Positions 1 through 8,631 of a stretch of DNA of 64,000 nucleotides are shown here, piece after piece (the first letter of the stretch is position 1; the number at the start of each line of letters is the position of its first letter). The notes beneath the pieces are model-generated. The model searched no databases. It was not told the origin of the DNA and saw only the letters and a list, made by a program, of their open reading frames with translations. The position numbers were made by a program, and so were the translations under genes. The DNA lies in contig CAKTKC010000001.1 of assembly GCA_934569225.1 (NCBI GenBank), forward strand, positions 191,627 to 255,626, given 5' to 3'. The DNA comes from an uncultured Oscillospiraceae bacterium. Its GTDB lineage: Bacteria; Bacillota; Clostridia; Oscillospirales; Oscillospiraceae.

Positions 1-48
1 TATCACGCAAACGTCACATTTTGGGCAAAAATTTTTTCAGGACAGAAC

Positions 49-76
49 AAAAGCCGCCCGGCGGGGCGGCTTTTTT
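49..76 (-). terminator. Intrinsic terminator after the secreted protein gene
   Basis: A 9-bp perfect stem (51-59 with 64-72, GCCGCCC core) is flanked by A and T runs on both sides, so it can work in either direction. It lies 14 bases past the stop codon of the minus-strand gene at 90-1325. Positions 1-48 hold nothing I recognise. Confidence 0.85.
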
Positions 77-89
77 GCTTGGATTTTGG

Positions 90-1325
90 TTACAGGGGTT
101 TCACCGACGTTTCCACGTAAACCGTGTCCCGAATCTCTATGATGACGTCTGTGGGGTCGTCGGGATTCGTTATGACCGTGGTGATCTCGTCCGGTACGTA
201 GACGGTGCCTCCTGAGTTGCTGCTCTGCTCCTCGTCGATCTCGTAGCCCTCCGGCGGGGTGTCAGTCCCGTGGTAGCCGTAGGCTTTCTTTTCCACGAAA
301 GCATCCTCGCCGGGGGTCTTGTCCTCGAAGCGGATGTTCTTGATGACGTCCTTTCCTTCGGCGTCCGTGGAAACACGGATGGTGGGGAACAGCTTGCCAT
401 CTCTGGAATCGTGATTAGCGCTGTTCATAGCGTTGCTGTCGCTGTATGCTTCATCCACGGTTTTATCGGCGGCGTCCGTCGCTTCGTAGACCGTTCCGGG
501 ATCAAGATCATTTTTGTTTTCGTCCCAGATGCTAAATTCCAGGTCGTTATTGGGGACTTCCTCGTCCAGCGTCAGGTAATAGCGCACGCCGTTGTCGATG
601 TCTTCCTGGCTGTAGGCAATGCCAACGTAGTAACCGGATTCGGTGAGCCAATCGGGGGGAGTCAGTTCCTGACCGCCGTTCATAGCATAGCAGTCCGGCT
701 TGGAGGGGATATGCCCCGTGGCACCGACATAGTACACATAGATCGTGGTCACTTCCGGACGCTTGGTCACGGAATTCATGATTTCGGATTCCTCGGGTGA
801 ACCCTTCGCCGCGACCTCTAAACCATTGTCCTTGGCTGCGGAAGCGGCACCGCCGCTGTCCTTCGCCGCAAAGCCCGCAATGCGGATGATGAGCTTTCCT
901 TCTCCGGCGTTTGCCAGGGTGAAGGAATCGTCCAGCGAGACGCCCACACCGGCGGTGCTGAGGAACTGGGCGAGGGTTTCCTCCTTGCCGGGGGCTTTCA
1001 GCTGTCCGTTTTCAATTTGCAGGTCGGACACGGCCAGACCCAGCGTCTGGAGCGCGTCGCCGTTTTCCCGCACCAGCTTGGCGGCGGCAAGATCTTCCAG
1101 ACGGACGTAGACACGGCCATTTTCCAGCTTGGGCGCGTAGGCGACGCCCTCAATGGTTATGGCTTCATCGGTCAGCCCGTGGGCGTCCACAGACGCGGGG
1201 TTCGGCAGGCCGTAGCCATAGCGAACCCATTCCACAGGCAGTTCGGTTTCCTCCGCAAAGGCAGCCATCGGGAGGATGAGCAGCAGAAGACAGCACATCA
1301 GCAGTCTTCTCAAGTGGGTTTTCAT
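90..1325 (-). CDS. Secreted protein of unknown function
   Basis: A 411-residue protein with a clear N-terminal signal peptide: basic start, a leucine-rich core, then an AFA cleavage-like site near residue 24. Residues about 60-85 (GVAYAPKLENGRVYVRLEDL) resemble the beta-strand pattern of copper-amine-oxidase-like stalk domains common in Clostridia, but this is a weak resemblance. The rest is acidic and low in cysteine, with no catalytic motif or C-terminal anchor that I can see. The gene is monocistronic, with its own promoter and a terminator right after the stop. I do not recognise a function; an extracellular or wall-associated role is inferred only from the signal peptide. Confidence 0.8.
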   Translation of the reverse strand: MKTHLRRLLMCCLLLLILPMAAFAEETELPVEWVRYGYGLPNPASVDAHGLTDEAITIEGVAYAPKLENGRVYVRLEDLAAAKLVRENGDALQTLGLAVSDLQIENGQLKAPGKEETLAQFLSTAGVGVSLDDSFTLANAGEGKLIIRIAGFAAKDSGGAASAAKDNGLEVAAKGSPEESEIMNSVTKRPEVTTIYVYYVGATGHIPSKPDCYAMNGGQELTPPDWLTESGYYVGIAYSQEDIDNGVRYYLTLDEEVPNNDLEFSIWDENKNDLDPGTVYEATDAADKTVDEAYSDSNAMNSANHDSRDGKLFPTIRVSTDAEGKDVIKNIRFEDKTPGEDAFVEKKAYGYHGTDTPPEGYEIDEEQSSNSGGTVYVPDEITTVITNPDDPTDVIIEIRDTVYVETSVKPL

Positions 1326-1370
1326 GTGTTATCCTTCCTTTCCTTCCCCGTGGGGGATTGATGTAAGACC

Positions 1371-1399
1371 ATTATACAGGAAGCGGCGGCGGAAAGCAA
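1371..1399 (-). promoter_or_regulatory. Sigma-A type promoter of the secreted protein gene
   Basis: On the minus strand TTGCTT (1399-1394) and TATAAT (1376-1371) are 17 bp apart, and the start codon lies about 45 bases downstream behind a purine-rich GGAAGG site. Confidence 0.6.
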
Positions 1400-1431
1400 G
1401 AAGAAAATGGTTTATATACCATTTTTTAAGA

Positions 1432-1470
1432 ATGAAAAGGGTGTCTCCCCGGAAAAAGGGGAGACACCCG
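1432..1470 (-). terminator. Intrinsic terminator after the MFS gene
   Basis: A 10-bp perfect stem GTGTCTCCCC/GGGGAGACAC (1441-1450 with 1458-1467) is followed on the minus strand by CCTTTT. It ends the mutarotase-MFS transcript. Confidence 0.85.
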
Positions 1471-1487
1471 AAAATGATTTGGCGTTC

Positions 1488-2690
1488 TCAGCACTTGACC
1501 CGCTCGCCGACCCGGCAGTACACGAGATACCCCGCCGCAGCGGCGACGGACAGGGCGTAAACCACCGCGATCAGGACAAAAGGCAGCTTGACGTGGATGG
1601 CGTACAGGAATCCTGCCAGCAGGGAGCCGATGATGCTGCCGAGGGATTTTGTTGCGTTGTAAAAGCCCATGACCAGATTTTTCTGGGCAGGGTCTGCCCG
1701 GGTGGCCACCATGTCCTGCAAAACGGGGACGCTGACGGAATACCCGGCGTACAGCGCGATGCCGCAGGAGAGAAAAACGGAAATCTGCGGCGCGAAGACA
1801 GTCCCCAGCGAGGCCAGCGTGCAGACGGCCACCAGCACCACCGTGGATTTGCCGGTGTCGGCCTTGCGGATAATCCACAGGCACAGGGTCATATTGAACA
1901 GGAAGGACACGAAGCCCACCACGGCTTTGATGATGCCGTTATAGGCGGAGGTCAGCCCCAGCTGGTCTTTCAGATAGTAGTTGAACACCTGGTCGAAGCA
2001 GGTATTTCCCAGATTGATGAGGATGTTCACCAGAAACAGAAGGACAAAGGCGGTATTCATGAAATACTTGCCGTCCCGGAAGGCATCGAAGGGGTTGCTC
2101 TTGGCGAGAAGTTCCTTGACGGACACTTTATCGGTGCGTTCCGCATCCGGCTCGCAGCACAGCCGGAACATAATGCCGCTGACGATCACGGTGACTGCTT
2201 GCAAAATGAAGGTGGCGCGGATGGAAAATTCTCCTACCACCCCGCCGACGAGATAGCCGAACGCGCCGAACACCGAGAGGAGGGTGGCGCTGTAGGTCAG
2301 ATATCTTGCCGTATCCCCCGGCCTTGCCACATTGACCACGTAGGTCAGCAGACTGACGAAGACACCGCCGAGAAACGCGCCTGCCAGAAGCCGAACAAAT
2401 AGAATGCCGATCTGGGTGGTGGAATAGGCAAATCCCAGCTGCGCCAGGGCGTAGCCGACGCAGCAGATCAGCAGGGACTGCCGGGAGGAAATGAACCGGT
2501 TGATATTGCCCCAGGAGGGGGACAGGGCGAAGTTGGCGATCATCATGACCGCCAGCATCAGCCCGAACATATAGTCCGGCAGATTCAGCTCCTGAATGAT
2601 GGTGGGGGTTACGGGGTGGGCAAAGTTGGATGCAAGGTGAAACAGCGCCATTGCCACGAAGAACAGAAGAAAGCGGGTTTTATATTTCAT
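1488..2690 (-). CDS. MFS transporter
   Basis: A 400-residue integral membrane protein with about twelve hydrophobic segments. It has the major facilitator pattern of two six-helix halves split by a charged loop (about residues 175-205, CEPDAERTDKVSVKELL). It begins with an uncleaved membrane segment rather than a signal peptide. It follows the mutarotase-like gene with 18 bases between them, so both probably share one transcript. That neighbour suggests a sugar or sugar-derivative cargo, but nothing in the sequence fixes the substrate or the direction of transport. The gene is complete, with a normal length for the family. Confidence 0.85.
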   Translation of the reverse strand: MKYKTRFLLFFVAMALFHLASNFAHPVTPTIIQELNLPDYMFGLMLAVMMIANFALSPSWGNINRFISSRQSLLICCVGYALAQLGFAYSTTQIGILFVRLLAGAFLGGVFVSLLTYVVNVARPGDTARYLTYSATLLSVFGAFGYLVGGVVGEFSIRATFILQAVTVIVSGIMFRLCCEPDAERTDKVSVKELLAKSNPFDAFRDGKYFMNTAFVLLFLVNILINLGNTCFDQVFNYYLKDQLGLTSAYNGIIKAVVGFVSFLFNMTLCLWIIRKADTGKSTVVLVAVCTLASLGTVFAPQISVFLSCGIALYAGYSVSVPVLQDMVATRADPAQKNLVMGFYNATKSLGSIIGSLLAGFLYAIHVKLPFVLIAVVYALSVAAAAGYLVYCRVGERVKC

Positions 2691-2708
2691 AAATACGGCC
2701 CCAATCGG

Positions 2709-3587
2709 TCACTCCAGGGTGACGGTCATTTCGTTGCGGTAGGTTTCGCCTGCGGGCAGGTGAATCATGTGTTCCTGTTTGGCGAAATCCTCCACGAAGG
2801 CGCTGTGAGAGGGGAGACTGACCCACGGCTCAATGCAGACGTAGGGCGCGTCGGTTTTGGGTGCGTGCCACAATCCGACGAAGGGCATGTCCGGGAAGGA
2901 CACCGTGACGCTGCGGGAAGATTTGCCAGAGCGCAGGGTCAGCGTGCGGCTGACGTTTCCCAGCACCACCGCGTCCAGATCAAACAGCGCATGGGTCAGG
3001 GGAATCCTGCGGCCGTCTTCCAGAGGATAGGGAGATTCGGTACCCGCAAGCCGGTAATTGGCGGGATCCATATCCACCCGCACGGGCTGGCATGGCTCGG
3101 CAAAGTCCAGCTCCCAGTCCTCGAAGGAACCCTCGCCGTTCAGGGGAACATTGAAGCCGGGGTGCCCGCCGATGCCGAAATACATTTCCCGGGAATCCCG
3201 GTTTTCCACCAGGCAGGTCTTGCAGATCTGATTCCCGCGAAGGGTGTAGCATACGTGGAAGGCAAAATGGAAGGGGTAGATGGAAAGGGTCTTTTCACTG
3301 CTTCTCAGGGTGAAGCGGATGGAAGACTCCGTCTGCCCGGTTACGGCGAAGTCCGTGCCGATGCAGAAGCCATGGATGGTCATGGGGTAGGTTTTTCCGT
3401 CCAGCAGGTATTGACCGTCGGTCAGGCGGCCTACATAGGGAAACAGGTTGGCGTCCCGCCGCGCCCAGTATCTGGCGTTGCCCTGCCAGAGATATTCGGC
3501 GCCGTCCTTGACGATGCTGTGCAGCACCGCGCCGCAGGCGTCCAGGGTCACGGTCAGATCGTTATTGTGAAGGGTATACAGGTTCAT
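2709..3587 (-). CDS. Aldose 1-epimerase family protein
   Basis: A 292-residue galactose-mutarotase-like protein. Enzymes of this family interconvert alpha and beta anomers of aldoses in the cytoplasm. Family signs are the Y-x-Q-G-N-x-x-YWARR-like segment near residues 34-47, the GHPGFNVPL histidine motif near residue 150, and the late ..CIEPWVSLP.. segment. The reading frame stays open up to 3674, but I choose the start at 3587 because it follows a GGAGG at good spacing, while the longer N-terminus has no ribosome site. It is first in a two-gene operon with an MFS transporter. No signal peptide is present. The exact sugar is unknown. Confidence 0.85.
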   Translation of the reverse strand: MNLYTLHNNDLTVTLDACGAVLHSIVKDGAEYLWQGNARYWARRDANLFPYVGRLTDGQYLLDGKTYPMTIHGFCIGTDFAVTGQTESSIRFTLRSSEKTLSIYPFHFAFHVCYTLRGNQICKTCLVENRDSREMYFGIGGHPGFNVPLNGEGSFEDWELDFAEPCQPVRVDMDPANYRLAGTESPYPLEDGRRIPLTHALFDLDAVVLGNVSRTLTLRSGKSSRSVTVSFPDMPFVGLWHAPKTDAPYVCIEPWVSLPSHSAFVEDFAKQEHMIHLPAGETYRNEMTVTLE

Positions 3588-3740
3588 CGCGCATTCCTCC
3601 AAGTATGAAAAGTGGTCGCAACGAGTATACAACGGGAGCCAATGATTTGCAAGGAGAAGAACGAATATTGGCAAAATGCGTAAGTTCTATATATATCGCA
3701 CAAAACTGAGAGAGATTTTCCTTCCCTTTTGTCAATGTTA

Positions 3741-3749
3741 TGATATAAT
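3741..3749 (+). promoter_or_regulatory. Extended -10 promoter for the DUF624 gene
   Basis: TGATATAAT forms an extended -10 box (TG at 3741-3742, TATAAT at 3744-3749) about 48 bases before the GTG start. I see no good -35 box at 17 bp. The 190-bp gap between the two divergent genes must also hold the minus-strand promoter, which I could not place. Confidence 0.5.
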
Positions 3750-3796
3750 CGTATTCGTGAGGACGGAAGTCCGGAAAAATGCAAGGATGTGATCGC

Positions 3797-4531
3797 GTGA
3801 ATCCCTTTTGGAGGAATTTTATGAAGGCGCCCGGCGGGGTGCGCAGAACGGGGCTGGCGCGTTGGTTCCAGATTCTGGAAGAACGCTTCATGACGCTGTT
3901 CTGGGTAAATCTGCTGTGTGTGGCGTGGGCGCTGCCGTTTCTGGCCGCTTTGTTTTTCTTTTTACAGACCTGGGACTGGCTCAGCGGGATCGGCGTGGTG
4001 CTGGGTGCCGCCGTTCTGGGGCCGGGGGTCACGGCGCTGAACCGCGTCTGTATGCAGATCATCCGGGATAAGCCGGTTTTCGTGGCGCAGGAATTCTTTG
4101 CCAGCGTCAAACGGGACTGGAAGCAGTCCGTCGCGTTCGCGCTCATCGTGGGTGCGCTCTGGGGCGTGTTCGCCTGGGCGGTACGGCTGGTGGGGCTTAC
4201 GGAGGGGGGATTCAACCCCGTTCTCGCGGTGGCCTTTTTCCTCAGCGCCTTTGTGATGATGGGATTGACTGTCATCGGCTTCCAGCAGATCGCTATGGTG
4301 GCGCTTCCCTTCCGGGGCGTTCTGAAAAACGGCTTCCTGCTGATCCTCGCAGGCGGCGGGCGAGCAGCGGGGGCAATTCTGTTTTCTCTGGCCGCCGTGG
4401 CGGTGTGCCTGCGGTTTTATGAGTACTGCGTCTGGTATCTGATCCTGGGCGCACCGGCGCTGCTGGTGATGACGGCGAACCTGATTTTCTACCCCGTGTT
4501 CGAGCAATACTTCCCGGAGGAAGACGCATGA
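3797..4531 (+). CDS. DUF624 (YesL-like) membrane protein
   Basis: A membrane protein of about 244 residues that opens with NPFWRNF, typical of the DUF624/YesL family. Five to six hydrophobic helices follow, including a W-A-LPFLA helix and a TALNR-like cytoplasmic turn. YesL proteins of Firmicutes sit beside carbohydrate ABC importers and YesM/YesN two-component systems, as here, but their biochemical role is unknown. I prefer the GTG at 3797, which follows AAGGA at 3783-3787, over the upstream ATG at 3779. Its stop overlaps the start of the next gene by four bases, so the two are translationally coupled. It probably belongs with the sugar uptake island downstream. Confidence 0.8.
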   Translation: MNPFWRNFMKAPGGVRRTGLARWFQILEERFMTLFWVNLLCVAWALPFLAALFFFLQTWDWLSGIGVVLGAAVLGPGVTALNRVCMQIIRDKPVFVAQEFFASVKRDWKQSVAFALIVGALWGVFAWAVRLVGLTEGGFNPVLAVAFFLSAFVMMGLTVIGFQQIAMVALPFRGVLKNGFLLILAGGGRAAGAILFSLAAVAVCLRFYEYCVWYLILGAPALLVMTANLIFYPVFEQYFPEEDA

Positions 4532-5037
4532 AGAAAAAATGGCAGCATCTGTGGCTTTACTACAAGTGGTACATGATCGGCGGCGCGGCGGTGCTGCTCC
4601 TGCTGGTCAATTTCTGGGTGCAGAAGCGGCAGACGCCAAAACCCGACTATTACATTTCCATTGTCACGGGCAGCTATGTTCCGGAGGAAGCCCGGGATGA
4701 AGTGGCCGTGCAGCTGGAGACGGTGCTGGACGACCGGAACGGCGACGGGAAAGTGGTTGTCACGGTGAATCTGTACCAGTACAACGGCCGCCCCCAGGAT
4801 GCGGAGAATACCTCCGCCTTTATGGCGGCGGCGGTGCAGCTGGCGGCGGATTTGCAGGAGAAAATCTCCCTTTGCTACATTACGGGCAGCGAAGAACTGC
4901 TGAACGCTGACGACGCGCTGGTGCAGTTGGGGAAGGCGGAGGAGTCCATCCTGTCCGGGGAGACGGAGCTGCACGGCTTCAGCCTGCTCTGTTATGAGGA
5001 AAATGCGGAAATTGCGAGCAAAATCATGACAAAATAA
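4528..5037 (+). CDS. Small membrane-anchored protein coupled to DUF624
   Basis: A 169-residue protein with one membrane segment at residues about 14-31 (MIGGAAVLLLLVNFWVQ) and a soluble remainder rich in acidic residues. Flanking charges suggest the N-terminus lies inside and the body outside. The ATGA overlap with the DUF624 gene implies that both are made together and probably act together. I recognise no domain. Similar short anchored proteins are often found next to YesL genes, so a partner or accessory role is plausible but unproven. It is followed after 23 bases by the Gfo/Idh/MocA gene. Confidence 0.75.
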   Translation: MKKKWQHLWLYYKWYMIGGAAVLLLLVNFWVQKRQTPKPDYYISIVTGSYVPEEARDEVAVQLETVLDDRNGDGKVVVTVNLYQYNGRPQDAENTSAFMAAAVQLAADLQEKISLCYITGSEELLNADDALVQLGKAEESILSGETELHGFSLLCYEENAEIASKIMTK

Positions 5038-5060
5038 CATCAAAAGAAGGGAAATGAACG

Positions 5061-6167
5061 ATGCATCAGCTGAATGTTGCGATCATCGGAATGGGATTTA
5101 TCGGAAAGCTGCATTACGACGCGCTCCGCCGGATACCGGGCGTCCATATCCGCACCCTTGTCGTTCACCGGGCGGAGGACATCCCGGCTGCACGGGAGAA
5201 CTATGACGCGGATATTGTGACGGACAGCTGGCAGGAGGCGGTGGCCGACCCGGAAATCCAGGTCATTCACAACTGCACGCCAAACATTTTGCACGACCCC
5301 ATCAACGAAGCGGCCATCGCCGCCGGAAAGCACATCTACGCGGAAAAGCCCATGAGTCTGACCACGGAGGGGGCAATCCAGGTATGGAAGAAGGCCGAAG
5401 CGGCCGGAATTGCCCACGCGATCAACTATCAGTACCGGATGAACGCCGCCGTGCTGGAAATGCGGGGACGCATTGCCCGGGGAGACGCGGGCAGACCGCT
5501 GTATGTCAGCGGAAAATATTTGCAGGAATCGGTGGCCAAGGCCACGGATTACACCCCCAGACGGATCCCGGAGACGTCCCCCGCCAGAGCACTGCTGGAC
5601 ATCGGCGTACATTGGGCGGATACGGCGGGCTTTGTGATGGGCGTTCCCATCGGGAAGGTCTATGCCAGAATGTACACCCATCACCCGGTGCGGACAGACC
5701 CGGCGACGGGACGGAAGATCGAGGTGCATTCCGACGATACCACCGCAGTCATGGTGGAGTTTGCCGACGGCACCCCCGGCTCCGCCGTGTTTTCCAAGTG
5801 TATGCTGGGACATAAAAACGACCTGGCGGTCACGGTCAGCGGCGACGAACGGGAGTACACCTGGAATCAGGAGCGCTGCGACTGGCTCCAGATCGGAAAC
5901 CGGGGACTGGGCAACGAGACGGTTTATGTGGACAAGGCCGTGGCGCTTCCGGAAACGGCACCGTACCTGTTCACCCCCGCCGGTCACGCGCCGGGCTGGC
6001 AGGACGCGCTGAAAAACGCCATGACGGCATTTTACACAGCCGTCCGGACGGAGTCGTATCAGAAGGGCGCGGTACCCTACGCCACCTTTGCAGACGGCGT
6101 TATGGGGAACCGGTTCGTAGATGCCTGCCTTGCTTCCGCGAAGCGGGGCGAATGGGTCACACTGTAA
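5061..6167 (+). CDS. Gfo/Idh/MocA family oxidoreductase
   Basis: A 368-residue NAD(P)-dependent sugar or polyol oxidoreductase. The N-terminus carries a Rossmann fold with the dinucleotide motif GMGFIGKLHY (residues 9-18). The family EKP motif (AEKPMSL) lies near residue 95, and a C-terminal alpha/beta domain follows, with GVHWAD near residue 180 in the place of the usual histidine-containing catalytic stretch. These enzymes oxidise or reduce pyranoses, inositols and glycosides. A GGG-rich ribosome site precedes the ATG. The next gene, a ThuA-like protein, is a frequent companion of this family, and the pair fits sugar processing after the nearby ABC importer. The substrate is unknown. Confidence 0.9.
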   Translation: MHQLNVAIIGMGFIGKLHYDALRRIPGVHIRTLVVHRAEDIPAARENYDADIVTDSWQEAVADPEIQVIHNCTPNILHDPINEAAIAAGKHIYAEKPMSLTTEGAIQVWKKAEAAGIAHAINYQYRMNAAVLEMRGRIARGDAGRPLYVSGKYLQESVAKATDYTPRRIPETSPARALLDIGVHWADTAGFVMGVPIGKVYARMYTHHPVRTDPATGRKIEVHSDDTTAVMVEFADGTPGSAVFSKCMLGHKNDLAVTVSGDEREYTWNQERCDWLQIGNRGLGNETVYVDKAVALPETAPYLFTPAGHAPGWQDALKNAMTAFYTAVRTESYQKGAVPYATFADGVMGNRFVDACLASAKRGEWVTL

Positions 6168-6181
6168 AGGAGGACGGAAAA

Positions 6182-6907
6182 ATGCATGTTCATGTTTGGG
6201 CGGAGGATCGCCCGCTGCCGGAAGCCGTGGAGCAGATGCGCCGGATATATCCCCATGGGGTGGAGGGCGCCATAGCGGAGTTCCTGGGGGAAAATCCGGA
6301 TATGACAGTGACCACATCCACCATGCAGGATCCCATGCAGGGCTTTGACCGCGGGATTCTGGATCATACGGACGTTCTGGTATACTGGAGCCACAAGCAC
6401 TGGCGGGAGGTAGAGGACGAAGCGGTGGACTACCTGCAGAAGCGGGTGCTGGAGGGAATGGGGCTGATCGTGCTGCATTCCGCCCATGCGTCCAAGATCT
6501 TCTCCCGGCTGATGGGCACCAGGACCCAGAGCCTTCGGTGGCGGGAAAATGACGAGCATCAGCGCTATTGGATCGTTAACCCGGCGCACCCCATTGCCGC
6601 GGGGCTTCCCGGCGAATTCTTTGAGATCCCCATGGACGAGACCTATGGAGAATACTTTGAGATCCCGCAGCCCCAGGAGCAGGTGTTCCTCACCTGGGCG
6701 CCGGGGGGAGAGCTGTTCCGCAGCGGCTGCTGCTGGACAAGGGGTCTGGGAAGGATCTTCTATTTCCAGGGCGGACACGAGACGTACCCGGTCTATAAGC
6801 AGAAGGAAGTGCAGCGTGTTTTGACGAACGCAGTCCGCTGGGCATGCGCGCAGAACAGCCCCAGCCCCTTCCCAACCTGGGCGCGGGAAGCCGCTCCTCT
6901 GGAGTAG
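6182..6907 (+). CDS. ThuA-like (trehalose utilisation) protein
   Basis: A 241-residue protein of the ThuA/DUF1037 family, a glutamine-amidotransferase-like fold. The name comes from the rhizobial thuAB genes, which act with a Gfo/Idh/MocA dehydrogenase on disaccharides; the reaction of ThuA itself is unclear. Recognisable segments are MHVHVWAED at the start, DVLVYWSHK near residue 63, LIVLHSAHASK near residue 97 and FYFQGGHETYP near residue 197. The open frame extends to 6152, but AAGGAGG eight bases before 6182 marks the real start. It is 14 bases behind the oxidoreductase gene, so the two form one unit. Confidence 0.85.
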   Translation: MHVHVWAEDRPLPEAVEQMRRIYPHGVEGAIAEFLGENPDMTVTTSTMQDPMQGFDRGILDHTDVLVYWSHKHWREVEDEAVDYLQKRVLEGMGLIVLHSAHASKIFSRLMGTRTQSLRWRENDEHQRYWIVNPAHPIAAGLPGEFFEIPMDETYGEYFEIPQPQEQVFLTWAPGGELFRSGCCWTRGLGRIFYFQGGHETYPVYKQKEVQRVLTNAVRWACAQNSPSPFPTWAREAAPLE

Positions 6908-6917
6908 GGAAATGATA

Positions 6918-6932
6918 TGTGCATCATGCACA
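6918..6932. promoter_or_regulatory. Palindrome TGTGCA-TCA-TGCACA upstream of the sugar-binding protein gene
   Basis: A perfect 6-bp inverted repeat with a 3-bp centre. A further TGTGCA half lies at 6961-6966. It is a candidate site for a regulator of the importer, for example the YesN-type protein encoded downstream. That link is inference. Confidence 0.4.
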
Positions 6933-7006
6933 AAAACAAACACTTAAATTTGTAACACAATGTGCAATGAATATGAATTGTTAAGGTTTTTCCCATTTCA
7001 GGTTAA

Positions 7007-7035
7007 TGGCAATCCGGGAAAATATCCGTTACAAT
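7007..7035 (+). promoter_or_regulatory. Probable promoter of the ABC importer operon
   Basis: TACAAT at 7030-7035 is a good -10 box. The hexamer 17 bp upstream (TGGCAA, 7007-7012) is a poor -35 box, as expected if an activator is needed. The strong site GGAGGG lies just before the start at 7074. Confidence 0.5.
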
Positions 7036-7073
7036 AGTAGAGTCGTAAGACAAAATAACAGGAGGGAATAACA

Positions 7074-8438
7074 ATGAAATGTAAGAAACTCGCAGCACTG
7101 TTCCTGGCTTTCGTAATGCTACTCTCCATGGCCGCCTGCGGCGCGAAGCCCGCCGAGACGCCCACCACCGCTGCTCCCAAGGCAGACACCCCCGCTACCG
7201 CCGCTGCCCCCGCCGAAGAGGGCGCGAAGGACGTTAAGATCACCGTTTTCCATTACATGGCGCAGACCACCAAGCAGGCCGGTCTGGACGCGGTCGAGGC
7301 CGCTTTCGCCGCTGAGCATCCCGAATACAACATCACCTGGGAAAACATCATGTACAACCAGGGCACCGACTACTTCCCCCAGCTGCAGACCGCACTGGCC
7401 TCCGGCGATCAGCCTGAGATCATGATGGGCAACCCCGGTCTGTATCCCGATCTGGTTGAGCAGGGCTACGTTGCCGATATGACCGACAACGAAGTCATCA
7501 ACGGTCTGGGCCTGCCCAGCGGCGACCTGGGCGACGTTTCCGCCAACGGCCGCATCTACGGCTTCCCCATCGACTTCAAGACCTGGGGCGTTTTCTACAA
7601 CAAGAAGATCTTCTCTGACCTGGGCCTGAGCGAGCCCACCACCTACACCGAGCTGTTGGAAGCCTGCGAGACCATCTCTGCTGCCGGTATTGACCCCTGG
7701 GCACATGCCTTCGGCGACGCCGTGTTCGGTGACATCGAAATGCGTAACTACATCTGGGCCAAGGCTCTGGAAGCCGGCGACAACGATCTGTTCGCCAACC
7801 TCATGAGCGGCGAGAAGAAGCTGACCGATTACCCCTACTTTGAGGAAGGTCTGGCTACCTGGGCAAAGCGCCTGAAGTGGATGCGCGACGACGCCATGGT
7901 CAATGACCAGAACGCCGCTCTGGAAGTCTTCACCTCCGGTCAGGCTGCCATGATGTACTTCGGCTCCTGGGGCATCGGCGATCTGGAAGCTATGATCGAA
8001 GGCTCCGACTTCGAGTACGGCTTCTTCGTAGAGCCCATCGACGATGAAGGCTCTGCCAAGCTGAACGTTCAGGTCGACCAGTGCTTCATGGTCAACCCCA
8101 ACGCCGAGAACTATGACGTTGCTGTGCAGTTCATGGAATACTGGGTCACCGAGGGCGGCGGCTCCTGGTCCGCAGTTTCCCTGATGCCTCTGCTGAACGG
8201 TTCCGTGGCTGACAACGCTCCCGAAATCGTCAAGACTCTGGCCTCCATCAAGGGTTCCGGCAACATCGCCCACTACGGCGACTTCACCGCTCCCTTCAAC
8301 AGCCAGTTCACCACCGACTGGAGAACCTATCTGACTGCTTTCGCTGAGAGCTACTCCAACGGCACCAACCAGTCTCCCGCCGACTGCCTGAGCGCTATGC
8401 AGGCCAAGTTCGATCAGAACATCGCCGAAAACGGCTAA
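7074..8438 (+). CDS. Sugar ABC transporter substrate-binding lipoprotein
   Basis: A 454-residue extracellular binding protein of the MalE/extracellular solute-binding family 1 type. The signal peptide ends in lipobox SMAAC (Cys about 23), so it is lipid-anchored. An Ala/Pro/Thr-rich linker follows (residues about 24-50), then two alpha/beta lobes. Typical segments are PEIMMGNPGLYPDLVEQGYVAD near residues 120-140, GFPIDFKTWGVFYNKKIF near 162-180 and the FTSGQAAMMYFGSWG motif near 288. It delivers a carbohydrate to the two permeases encoded next. A terminator and a fresh promoter lie between it and the permeases, so it is probably made in excess. No dedicated ATPase gene is present; such CUT1 systems usually share an MsmX-type ATPase encoded elsewhere. 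Confidence 0.93.
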   Translation: MKCKKLAALFLAFVMLLSMAACGAKPAETPTTAAPKADTPATAAAPAEEGAKDVKITVFHYMAQTTKQAGLDAVEAAFAAEHPEYNITWENIMYNQGTDYFPQLQTALASGDQPEIMMGNPGLYPDLVEQGYVADMTDNEVINGLGLPSGDLGDVSANGRIYGFPIDFKTWGVFYNKKIFSDLGLSEPTTYTELLEACETISAAGIDPWAHAFGDAVFGDIEMRNYIWAKALEAGDNDLFANLMSGEKKLTDYPYFEEGLATWAKRLKWMRDDAMVNDQNAALEVFTSGQAAMMYFGSWGIGDLEAMIEGSDFEYGFFVEPIDDEGSAKLNVQVDQCFMVNPNAENYDVAVQFMEYWVTEGGGSWSAVSLMPLLNGSVADNAPEIVKTLASIKGSGNIAHYGDFTAPFNSQFTTDWRTYLTAFAESYSNGTNQSPADCLSAMQAKFDQNIAENG

Positions 8439-8472
8439 TTATCCAAGAAAGCAATCCAAACGTCGTTTGAAC

Positions 8473-8514
8473 GGGATGCCCGTATCTTCGGGTGCGGGCA
8501 TCCCCCTCTTTTTT
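8473..8514 (+). terminator. Intrinsic terminator between binding protein and permeases
   Basis: A 10-bp stem GGGATGCCCG/CGGGCATCCC (8473-8482 with 8495-8504) is followed by CCTCTTTTTT. It would limit read-through into the permease genes. Confidence 0.85.
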
Positions 8515-8532
8515 GCCGGAGGATTCCGGCGG

Positions 8533-8551
8533 CCTGCGAAGCGTTCGCAGG
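8533..8551 (+). other. Hairpin ahead of the internal promoter
   Basis: An 8-bp perfect stem CCTGCGAA/TTCGCAGG with a 3-base loop, not followed by a T run. Together with a second GC-rich palindrome (8595-8609) it flanks the promoter in this 193-base gap. Confidence 0.5.
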
Positions 8552-8562
8552 ATAAAATGGTG

Positions 8563-8590
8563 TTGACCGTTTTATCGAAAAAAGTATGAT
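8563..8590 (+). promoter_or_regulatory. Internal promoter of the permease genes
   Basis: TTGACC (8563-8568) and TATGAT (8585-8590) are 16 bp apart, 42 bases before the GTG start of the first permease. Confidence 0.6.
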
Positions 8591-8631
8591 TCTACCGGCC
8601 GACGGCCGGATATTGTTGTGGAGGAATTGTC

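Noticed and set aside
1407-2402. Long plus-strand open frame of 331 codons opposite the MFS gene
   Set aside because: It is rich in His, Gln and Gly, lacks a ribosome site and is the mirror of a clear transporter gene; GC-rich codon bias creates such frames throughout the window.
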